Of a DNA stretch of 10,117 nt, positions 1 through 5,958 are shown in pieces (the first letter of the stretch is position 1; every line of letters starts with the position of its first letter). A program made the translations under genes and the position numbers. The notes beneath the pieces are model-generated. The model was not told the DNA's origin. It searched no databases and saw only the letters and a list, made by a program, of their open reading frames with translations. The stretch lies in contig JAZLGV010000139.1 in NCBI GenBank assembly GCA_045616505.1, forward strand, positions 1 through 10,117, read 5' to 3'. The stretch comes from JAKSUT01 sp045616505. GTDB lineage: Bacteria > Cyanobacteriota > Vampirovibrionia > Gastranaerophilales > Gastranaerophilaceae.

Positions 1-1
1 A

Positions 2-91
2 GCTAAAAAACGTCGTTCAATGGCGTTGGCAACAGCAAAAATGCTTAATTCAGAAGCAGGTATTCAAACAAGACTTGTCGCAATTAAGTAA
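2..91 (+). CDS. 3' end of an unidentified gene (C-terminal 29 residues)
   Basis: An open frame enters from the left edge and stops at TAA 89-91. The visible tail contains RRSMALATAKMLNSEAG and ends TRLVAIK. It is moderately hydrophobic and basic and looks like the end of a soluble globular protein. A factor-independent terminator begins 49 nt after the stop, as expected for the end of a transcription unit, which supports this being a real gene. I do not recognise the family from so short a piece. The start and most of the gene lie outside the window. Confidence 0.6.
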   Translation, partial: AKKRRSMALATAKMLNSEAGIQTRLVAIK

Positions 92-140
92 TTAGCAAAC
101 TTTAAATAAACATTTGAGAGATTTTAGGATAGAAAATTAT

Positions 141-172
141 AGCCGACTTTGAGGGGTCGGCTTTATTTTTTT
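141..172 (+). terminator. Intrinsic terminator of the left-edge gene
   Basis: A perfect 7-bp stem AGCCGAC (141-147) / GTCGGCT (156-162) with an 8-nt loop is followed by a T-rich run, 163-172. It ends the upstream gene and lies about 50 nt before the GH57 promoter, so it separates the two units. A theoretical TTG-initiated extension of the GH57 frame to 149 would start inside this hairpin, which argues against that start. Confidence 0.85.
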
Positions 173-220
173 AAAAAAAATAAAAATAATTATAAAAACT
201 ATTTATTTATAAATTTGTTC

Positions 221-229
221 TGCTATAAT
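221..229 (+). promoter_or_regulatory. Extended -10 promoter of the GH57 gene
   Basis: TGCTATAAT gives a consensus TATAAT (224-229) preceded by TGN, an extended -10 element. At 17-bp spacing the -35 position reads ATTTAT, a poor match, which an extended -10 can tolerate. Initiation about 7 nt downstream would fall near 236-239, on or just before the ATG at 239, so the mRNA would have essentially no 5' leader. Confidence 0.7.
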
Positions 230-238
230 CTATGTACA

Positions 239-2488
239 ATGGTTAGTAATAATAAAAAATTATCGATCGCATTCTATTGGCATATGCATCAACCTGTCTA
301 TCAATTAAGCAATGACGGGGAATTTTTAATGCCTTGGGTTAGACTTCATGGTATTAGAGATTATTACAACATGATTGCTCTTGCTAATAATTTTAAAAAT
401 TTAAAACTTAATTTTAACTTTGTTCCAATCCTTTTAAAATCACTTATTTCATATAGTGAAGGAGCTCATGACATTCATTCAAAATTAAGTATTAAAGACA
501 CAAAAGATTTAACAGACGATGATAAAGAATTTATTTTAAACAATTTTTTTGATGCAGAATATTCATCAATGATTTTTCCATACAACAAATATAATTCTCT
601 TTATCAAAAACGTTTTTCAAGCAATGAAATAACAATAGATACTTTTTCAGACAAAGAATATTCTGACATTATGGCATGGTTTAATTTAGCTTGGATAAAC
701 CCTGAAACAGGAAAAATGTTTGAAGATTATTCAAAATTAATTGAAAAAGGCGAAAATTATACTATTGAAGATAGAATAAGAATAATTGAAATTCACAGAG
801 AAATTATCAAAAAGATAATTCCTGAATACAAAAAAGCATGGGAAAACGGAAAAATCGAAATAACTACAAGTTCTTATTCACATGCTATGTTGCCTATATT
901 ATTAGACATAAAAGAATGTTCTAAAAAACTTGCGACAGTTGATTCTACGCTTGTTGATTTGAACATGAAAATAGATGCAAAACGTCAAATACAATATGCA
1001 CTTGATACTTTTGACGAAGTTTTTGAAAAAAAACCTAAAGGTTTTTGGCCTGCTGACTTAGGAATTAGCCAAAAAGAAGTTGATTTAGTTCACGAAATGG
1101 GCTTTGATTGGATTTTGGCTGACGAAGGAATTTTGTCAAAATCTATAAAATTTGATTTTGTAAGAGATTTTAAAGGACATTTGTCTGACCCATATTATTT
1201 GGTAAAACCTTACAAACTTAAAACAGAAAAAACTGATATGAACGTTATTTTCAGAGATTCTGTTATTCCAAACTTAATCAATTTTGAATACGCAAATCAC
1301 GACCCGCAAACAGCGGCAAATGACATATACGATAGAATTAAGGTTATACAAGATAAATTAACTATTTCACCTGACCAAACTCACTTGCTTACTATCGCAA
1401 TGGAAGGTGAAAACTGTTGGGAAAATTATGTTCAAAACGGAAACGAATTTTTACAAAGAATATATGGTTTAATAGAACGTGATGAAACATTAGAAACTGT
1501 TTTAATAAGTGATTATTTAGAACAAGAAAAAAATCCAAAAAAATTAGATAAAATTTCTGCTGGTTCTTGGATTAACAGAAACTTTCAAATGTGGGTTGGT
1601 GAACCTGCAAAAAACCTTGCTTGGACTTATCTAAAAAATGTTGAAAAAGACTTCGATGATTATTCTGATTCAGACGACAATTATATAAATCCAAAACATA
1701 TAGATGCACATAAAGAACTTATCATCGCACAAGGTAGTGACTGGTTTTGGTGGTACGGAGAACCAAACGACTCAGGTCAAGACCACATTTTCGATTTTCT
1801 ATTCAGAGAACACTTAAAAAATGTGTATAAAATTTTAAATATTGAATCACCTGCATATCTTGATTTACCTTTGATTGCAACAACTGATTCTACACTAAAA
1901 ATGACAGCACCTATTTCTCCTCAAATAAATGGAGAAATATCAACTGATAGTGAATGGGCTAATGCTTGTTGTATAGAAATTCCAAACGGACCTATCCTTC
2001 AAGACAAAAAACTATTTGATAAAATTTGCTACGGCGCAGATAAAGAAAATTTCTATTTAAGAATTTATCTTAATAATGAATTAAAAGATACTTTTTCAAC
2101 AAATCCTATCTTGCACCAAATGTATATCTATCTAAGAAATGCAGAAAGTTCACAAACAAAATCACCTATAAGACTTATCAACAAAACGGAAAATGTTTCA
2201 CCTATTATGCAAGAAAAATTCCACAATGAACTTCGAATTTCAATGATGGATAGCAAATTATATCCTGTAAGATTTACAAAAGCTATTCAATCAGGACTTT
2301 GGGCAATTCAAGATTCAACAAATGTCAATATAGCTTATCAAAACGTTATTGATATTGCTATTCCATTTACTGATTTAGAAATTAAAAAAGGAGAAAGATT
2401 AGACTTTTTCTTCGCTAATACAAATTTTGGTATAAAAGATGCATTTTCACCTCAAGATGTTATGCTTTCTATTCAAAGACCAGAATAA
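239..2488 (+). CDS. Glycoside hydrolase family 57 protein (alpha-glucan-active type), 749 aa
   Basis: This is a GH57 enzyme or enzyme-like protein, a family of retaining alpha-glucan hydrolases and transferases with a (beta/alpha)7 barrel. The family's first conserved block, WHMHQP, is at residues 14-19. A second block lies around 207-219 with H215 (SYSHAMLP). The block that normally holds the nucleophile Glu reads FWPADLGIS (269-277), putting Asp273 at that position. The block that normally reads DGENxWE is EGENCWE (389-395), putting Glu389 where the acid/base Asp is expected. Residues about 590-749 (IYLNNELK, DLPLIATTD and following) resemble the beta-sandwich tail seen after bacterial GH57 barrels. 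No signal peptide is visible, so it is probably cytoplasmic and acts on glycogen-like polymers. ATG 239 is chosen because the conserved N-terminus begins directly after it and the only in-frame upstream alternatives fall in the promoter or terminator; there is no Shine-Dalgarno. The family call is firm, but substrate and activity are not, given the exchanged acids. Confidence 0.9.
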   Translation: MVSNNKKLSIAFYWHMHQPVYQLSNDGEFLMPWVRLHGIRDYYNMIALANNFKNLKLNFNFVPILLKSLISYSEGAHDIHSKLSIKDTKDLTDDDKEFILNNFFDAEYSSMIFPYNKYNSLYQKRFSSNEITIDTFSDKEYSDIMAWFNLAWINPETGKMFEDYSKLIEKGENYTIEDRIRIIEIHREIIKKIIPEYKKAWENGKIEITTSSYSHAMLPILLDIKECSKKLATVDSTLVDLNMKIDAKRQIQYALDTFDEVFEKKPKGFWPADLGISQKEVDLVHEMGFDWILADEGILSKSIKFDFVRDFKGHLSDPYYLVKPYKLKTEKTDMNVIFRDSVIPNLINFEYANHDPQTAANDIYDRIKVIQDKLTISPDQTHLLTIAMEGENCWENYVQNGNEFLQRIYGLIERDETLETVLISDYLEQEKNPKKLDKISAGSWINRNFQMWVGEPAKNLAWTYLKNVEKDFDDYSDSDDNYINPKHIDAHKELIIAQGSDWFWWYGEPNDSGQDHIFDFLFREHLKNVYKILNIESPAYLDLPLIATTDSTLKMTAPISPQINGEISTDSEWANACCIEIPNGPILQDKKLFDKICYGADKENFYLRIYLNNELKDTFSTNPILHQMYIYLRNAESSQTKSPIRLINKTENVSPIMQEKFHNELRISMMDSKLYPVRFTKAIQSGLWAIQDSTNVNIAYQNVIDIAIPFTDLEIKKGERLDFFFANTNFGIKDAFSPQDVMLSIQRPE

Positions 2489-2503
2489 TAAATTTTAAAA
2501 ACA

Positions 2504-2542
2504 AAAAAGGGACAAATTCCAAAATGGAATTTGTCCCTTTTT
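2504..2542. terminator. Bidirectional terminator between GH57 and hydG
   Basis: An 18-bp perfect stem, 2504-2521 pairing with 2525-2542, has a GGGACAAATTCC core and a 3-nt AAA loop. The A run on its left and T run on its right provide a U tract in both directions. It lies 15 nt after the GH57 stop and 16 nt after the hydG stop on the other strand, so it serves both convergent genes. Confidence 0.92.
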
Positions 2543-2558
2543 ATATCCTTTTATCTTT

Positions 2559-3977
2559 CTAAAATCTAAAATCTCTTTCACCATTTTCGATTTTTTCAAG
2601 ATATTCTCTTATTTGTTTTTTAATATTTTCATTTTCTAAGGTTTCAATTTCTTTTTTTATTAATTCATCACCAACTGCTTTTGTTTCTGGTTTTGCATAA
2701 TCTTCTAAATACTCTTTTAATGTCAAAATAGCATTTGGATGGCAGAAATTTTGAATTTGTTTTGATTTACATACATCCATAAATCTTTCACCAGTTCTGC
2801 CTGCTCTATAACAAGCAGTGCAAAAACTTGGCAAATAACCTATTTCCATAAGCCATTTCAAAACTTCATCAAGTGTTCTTGTGTCTATAACATCAAATTG
2901 TGATGAATCTTCTTCTGTATAGTCCTTTTCATCATAACCACCAACAGAAGTTTTTGAACCACCTGAAATTTGAGAAATACCAAGATGTAAAACTTTTTCT
3001 CTAACAGATTTTGATTCTCTTGTAGAAACAATCATGCCTGTATAAGGAACTGAAATTCTTAAACAAGCGACAATTTTACAGAAAGTTTCATCAGAAATAC
3101 CATTTTCGAAAGTATTTGGATCAATATCGTCAGCAGGTCTTATTCTTGGAACACTTATTGTATGAGGTCCTACACCGTGAACTGCTTCCAAGTGTTCTGC
3201 ATGCATTAATTGTGCGCAAAATTCATATTTATATGTAGATAAACCATATAAAACACCTAAACCAACATCATCAATACCACCTTCCATAGCTCTATCCATA
3301 GCTTCTGTATGATATGCATAATTATGTTTTGGACCTGTTGGGTGAAGTTTTTCGTATCTTTCTTTGTGATATGTTTCTTGGAACAAAATATATGTACCAA
3401 TTCCAGCTTCTTTTAATTTACGATAATTTTCAACTGTTGTAGCCGCAATATTTACATTTGCACGTCTTATTGCACCGTTTTTATGTTTTACACTATAAAT
3501 TGTTTTTAAACTTTCTAAAATATATTCTATTGGGTTATTAACAGGATCTTCACCTGTTTCTATTGCCAATCTTTTATGTCCCATATCTTGAAGAGCAATT
3601 ACTTCTCGTTTAATTTCTTCTTGCGACATTTTCTTTCTTGGAATATGTTTGTTTGTTGCATGATATGGACAATAAACACAACCATTTACACAATAATTTG
3701 ATAAATACAATGGCGCAAAAAGAACAATTCTATTACCATAAAAATCTTTTTTTATTTGTTCTGCCAATTCATAAATTTCTTTATTTTTTTCTTCAATTTC
3801 ACAAGCAAGCAAAACAGAAGCTTCTCTGTGGCTTAAACCTTTTCTTTCTTTTGCTTTTTCAATAATTTTATTAATTAATTCTACATTATTTTTGTTTTCT
3901 TCGGCATATTTTATAGATTCATTGACTTCATTATCATCTATAAATTCTTCGGCTTTTAATGACTTTACATTATACAT
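2559..3977 (-). CDS. hydG: [FeFe]-hydrogenase H-cluster maturase HydG (tyrosine lyase), 472 aa
   Basis: HydG is a radical-SAM enzyme that cleaves tyrosine to p-cresol and dehydroglycine and delivers CO and CN as an Fe(CO)2CN-cysteine precursor for the [FeFe]-hydrogenase H-cluster. The radical-SAM CX3CX2C motif is at C96, C100 and C103 (YCVNGCVYC). The C-terminal auxiliary-cluster motif is C386, C389 and C412, exactly the CX2CX22C spacing diagnostic of HydG and absent from the related ThiH. The length of 472 aa is normal for the family. It is cytoplasmic. The ATG at 3977 is preceded by a purine-rich but weak ribosome-binding site (AGAAAGAAGAAG) and a good promoter. It is transcribed alone, with no hydE, hydF or hydrogenase gene in the window. 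Its end is convergent with GH57 and its start is divergent from a rhodanese-like gene. Only the absence of its partners nearby is odd. Confidence 0.97.
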   Translation of the reverse strand: MYNVKSLKAEEFIDDNEVNESIKYAEENKNNVELINKIIEKAKERKGLSHREASVLLACEIEEKNKEIYELAEQIKKDFYGNRIVLFAPLYLSNYCVNGCVYCPYHATNKHIPRKKMSQEEIKREVIALQDMGHKRLAIETGEDPVNNPIEYILESLKTIYSVKHKNGAIRRANVNIAATTVENYRKLKEAGIGTYILFQETYHKERYEKLHPTGPKHNYAYHTEAMDRAMEGGIDDVGLGVLYGLSTYKYEFCAQLMHAEHLEAVHGVGPHTISVPRIRPADDIDPNTFENGISDETFCKIVACLRISVPYTGMIVSTRESKSVREKVLHLGISQISGGSKTSVGGYDEKDYTEEDSSQFDVIDTRTLDEVLKWLMEIGYLPSFCTACYRAGRTGERFMDVCKSKQIQNFCHPNAILTLKEYLEDYAKPETKAVGDELIKKEIETLENENIKKQIREYLEKIENGERDFRF

Positions 3978-3996
3978 TTATATCTTCTTCTTTCTA

Positions 3997-4011
3997 GGTA
4001 AAATTTTCACC
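3997..4011. repeat. Near-palindrome GGTGAAAATTTTACC at the predicted hydG transcription start
   Basis: Read on the minus strand, the sequence GGTGAAAATTTTACC is symmetric except for one G-T mismatch. It begins within 1-2 nt of the predicted hydG start site (about 4012), so it would occupy the extreme 5' end of the mRNA. It could be a protein-binding site overlapping +1 or a small 5'-end hairpin. It may also be a chance feature of AT-rich sequence. Confidence 0.35.
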
Positions 4012-4018
4012 AATAAAA

Positions 4019-4047
4019 ATTTTATCACGTGAAAATATCATTATCAA
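4019..4047 (-). promoter_or_regulatory. hydG promoter, TTGATA-N17-TAAAAT
   Basis: On the minus strand a -35 box TTGATA (4042-4047) and a -10 box TAAAAT (4019-4024) are separated by exactly 17 bp. Transcription would start near 4012, giving a leader of about 35 nt before the hydG ATG. The same -10 sequence and spacing recur at the acyl-synthetase promoter in this window. The -35 box lies inside the inverted repeat at 4036-4056. Confidence 0.75.
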
Positions 4048-4056
4048 GTAATGATA
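4036..4056. promoter_or_regulatory. Candidate operator: perfect 8-5-8 inverted repeat over the hydG -35 box
   Basis: The arms TATCATTA (4036-4043) and TAATGATA (4049-4056) are exact reverse complements separated by TCAAG. The dyad covers the -35 element of hydG at 4042-4047. On the minus strand, GATAATGATA at the promoter-proximal side resembles part of a Fur box (repeats of GATAAT), but the match to a full Fur consensus is incomplete. A regulator bound here would be expected to block hydG initiation and could also affect the divergent gene. Identity of the factor is inference. Confidence 0.5.
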
Positions 4057-4138
4057 AATTTAATTCTACTTATTTATAACCAAATTAATGATGAAACTTT
4101 TTTCAAAACATTTTATAACTCATTTGTATCTATCAAAA

Positions 4139-4143
4139 AGGAG
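4139..4143 (+). promoter_or_regulatory. Ribosome-binding site AGGAG deciding the rhodanese start
   Basis: AGGAG sits 6 nt before ATG 4150, ideal spacing. The in-frame ATG at 4051, which would add 33 residues, has no comparable site, so the shorter protein is preferred. Confidence 0.85.
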
Positions 4144-4149
4144 AAAAAT

Positions 4150-4533
4150 ATGGATGAAAAATTAAAAGAAATAAGACACAATACAGAAAACGCAGCAAAA
4201 TATTTTACCAATAAAATGGCGTACACTCTAGGACCAGCCGAACTAAAAGAATTAATTGATAATGATAAAATCATTGTAATAGATGTTAGAGAAAAAGAAG
4301 ATTTTGACGAAGGTCATATCCCGTCTGCTATTTCTATCCCACGAAAAGAACTAGATTCAAGATTAGATGAATTATCAAAAGAAAATACACACGTTGTATA
4401 TTGCTATAATACCCAATGTCATTTAGCCGCTTGTGCTTGTAGATTACTTGCACTAAATGGTTTTACCTGTATGGAACTTTGTGGCGGTTATAAATCTTGG
4501 ACAGAAGATTTTAGATATGCGACAATAAAATAA
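4150..4533 (+). CDS. Small rhodanese-like (sulfurtransferase-fold) protein, 127 aa
   Basis: This is a single rhodanese domain, a fold that carries sulfur as a cysteine persulfide. It covers nearly the whole protein: TLGPAELKELID (26-37), IDVREKEDF..GHIPSA (44-60, the CH2A-type motif with D45 and R47), the active-site loop at C85 (VVYCYNTQCHLA), and GGYKSW near the C-terminus (CH2B-type). C85 occupies the persulfide position. Five residues on, where many rhodaneses have Arg, there is C90, and further cysteines occur at 95, 97, 107 and 111. There is no signal peptide, so it is probably cytoplasmic. ATG 4150 is chosen because AGGAG lies 6 nt upstream. It is divergent from hydG and ends at a terminator shared with gdhA. 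The sulfur acceptor is unknown, and a non-catalytic or metal-binding role is also possible. Confidence 0.88.
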   Translation: MDEKLKEIRHNTENAAKYFTNKMAYTLGPAELKELIDNDKIIVIDVREKEDFDEGHIPSAISIPRKELDSRLDELSKENTHVVYCYNTQCHLAACACRLLALNGFTCMELCGGYKSWTEDFRYATIK

Positions 4534-4542
4534 ACATTTAAA

Positions 4543-4571
4543 AAGGCTCTGTTCAAATTGAACAGAGCCTT
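4543..4571. terminator. Bidirectional terminator between the rhodanese-like gene and gdhA
   Basis: A 13-bp perfect stem, 4543-4555 pairing with 4559-4571, has a GGCTCTGTTC core and a 3-nt loop. Rightward it is followed by TAATATTTTT; leftward it is followed by a short T-rich stretch. It starts 10 nt after the rhodanese stop and lies 20 nt after the gdhA stop on the minus strand, so it can end both convergent units. Confidence 0.9.
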
Positions 4572-4591
4572 AATATTTTTGTGATAAAAAA

Positions 4592-5944
4592 CTATACAAC
4601 ACCTTGTGCTTTCATAGCTTCAGATAATTTTGAAAATGCCGCAATATTTGCACCCGCAACATAATTATTTCCTAAACCATATTCTTCTGCCGCATCTTTA
4701 CAAGATTTGAAAATATTAACCATAATACCTTCAAGTTTTTTATCAACTTCTTCAAAAGTCATATAATATCTCATACTATTTTGACTCATTTCAATTGCAG
4801 AAGTTGCAACACCACCAGCGTTTGCTGCTTTTGCAGGTCCTACTAAAACATTGTTTTTCAAGAAATATTCAGTAGCTTCTTTTGTGCAAGGCATATTTGC
4901 ACCTTCACTTACTGCCAAAACTCCATTTTCTACAAGTTTTTTTGCAGAGTTTAGAGTTACTTCGTTTTGTGTTGCACAAGGAAGTGCTATATCTGTTTTG
5001 ATTGTCCAAATAGGAGAATCTTCAGAAGTTTTTTCCATATATTGAGCATCTTTGTGAACATCAACATATTCTTTAATTCTTCCTCTTTTCACTTCTTTAA
5101 TTTCTTTTATTAAATCTAAATCAATGCCATTTTTGTCGTAAACACAACCATTTGAGTCACTCATTGCAACAACCTTACCACCCATTTCTTTAACTTTTTG
5201 ACAAGCATAAATTGCAACATTTCCCGCACCTGAAATAGTTACTGTTTTACCTTCAAAAGATTGATTACCGTTAGCTTTTAACATTTCTCTTGTGAAATAT
5301 GATAAACCAAAACCAGTAGCTTCTTTTCTTGCTAAAGAACCACCGTAAGAAAGTCCTTTACCTGTCAAAACTCCACCTTCATAGGCATTTCTGATACGTT
5401 TGTATTGACCAAACATATAACCAATTTCTCTTGCGCCTGTTCCAATATCACCTGCTGGAACATCCACATCTTGACCAATATGACGTTGAAGTTCTGTCAT
5501 AAAACTTTGACAAAATGCCATTATTTCTCTGTCTGATTTTCCTTTTGGATCAAAATCAGAACCACCTTTGCCACCACCGATTGGCAAACCAGTTAATGCG
5601 TTTTTGAAAATTTGTTCAAATCCTAAAAATTTCATAATACTTTGGTTTACTGATGGGTGAAGTCTTATACCACCTTTGTATGGTCCGATTAAAGAACTAT
5701 ATTGAACTCTGAAAGCTCTATTTACTTGAGTTTTACCATTGTCATCAACCCAAGCAACACGGAATGTAATAATTCTTTCAGGCTCAACCATTCTTTCTAA
5801 TATTGATAATTGTTCAAATTCTTTGTGTTTGTCCACAACGGCCTCAATTGAAGTTAAAACTTCTTCAACGGCTTGAATATATTCAGGTTCATTTGGATTT
5901 TTCTTTTTTGTATTTTCTAATACATTTTGTACATAACTATTCAT
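4592..5944 (-). CDS. gdhA: Glutamate dehydrogenase, hexameric type (probably NADP-dependent), 450 aa
   Basis: This enzyme interconverts 2-oxoglutarate plus ammonium and glutamate, in the cytoplasm. The substrate-binding segment is PYKGGIRLHPSVN with K90. The catalytic Lys is K126 in LPIGGGKGGSDFDP, and the catalytic Asp is D166 in PAGDIGTG. The C-terminal Rossmann domain has the dinucleotide-binding GAGNVA at 239-244 and SDSNG at 262-266, a pattern usual in NADP-preferring enzymes. The length of 450 aa matches the small hexameric GdhA class. The start has GGGGAG (5950-5955) 5 nt upstream. It is the second gene of an operon, 14 nt after the stop of the acyl synthetase, with no promoter visible between them. 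All catalytic residues are intact. The family call is firm; coenzyme preference is inferred. Confidence 0.97.
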   Translation of the reverse strand: MNSYVQNVLENTKKKNPNEPEYIQAVEEVLTSIEAVVDKHKEFEQLSILERMVEPERIITFRVAWVDDNGKTQVNRAFRVQYSSLIGPYKGGIRLHPSVNQSIMKFLGFEQIFKNALTGLPIGGGKGGSDFDPKGKSDREIMAFCQSFMTELQRHIGQDVDVPAGDIGTGAREIGYMFGQYKRIRNAYEGGVLTGKGLSYGGSLARKEATGFGLSYFTREMLKANGNQSFEGKTVTISGAGNVAIYACQKVKEMGGKVVAMSDSNGCVYDKNGIDLDLIKEIKEVKRGRIKEYVDVHKDAQYMEKTSEDSPIWTIKTDIALPCATQNEVTLNSAKKLVENGVLAVSEGANMPCTKEATEYFLKNNVLVGPAKAANAGGVATSAIEMSQNSMRYYMTFEEVDKKLEGIMVNIFKSCKDAAEEYGLGNNYVAGANIAAFSKLSEAMKAQGVV

Positions 5945-5958
5945 AATTTCTCCCCTTT

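Larger units (their letters stand above)
3978..4149. promoter_or_regulatory. Divergent control region between hydG and the rhodanese-like gene
   Basis: These 172 nt hold the hydG promoter, a perfect inverted repeat at 4036-4056, a short near-palindrome at 3997-4011 next to the predicted hydG transcription start, and the ribosome-binding site of the rightward gene (AGGAG, 4139-4143). For the rightward gene I see only -10-like TATAAC boxes, at 4075-4080 and 4114-4119, without convincing -35 partners, so its promoter is not settled. The frame is open upstream to an ATG at 4051, but that start has no ribosome-binding site and encodes an unconserved-looking extension. Confidence 0.6.

Noticed and set aside
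149..238. Upstream extension of the GH57 frame to a TTG at 149
   Set aside because: It would start inside the terminator hairpin, run through the -10 box and add a low-complexity Lys/Asn/Tyr/Phe-rich stretch before the conserved family N-terminus.
3638..3865. Rightward 75-codon open frame
   Set aside because: It lies wholly inside hydG on the opposite strand, has no ribosome-binding site, and its composition is that of an antisense shadow.
4051..4149. Upstream ATG at 4051 for the rhodanese-like gene
   Set aside because: It has no ribosome-binding site and adds 33 residues outside the domain; ATG 4150 has an ideal AGGAG at 6 nt.
3978..4149. Riboswitch or CRISPR leader in the hydG/rhodanese gap
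   Set aside because: No direct repeats with spacers and no conserved riboswitch core could be seen; the dyads fit protein-binding sites better.
4851..5045. Rightward 64-codon open frame
   Set aside because: Antisense shadow inside gdhA, which has intact family motifs on the other strand.
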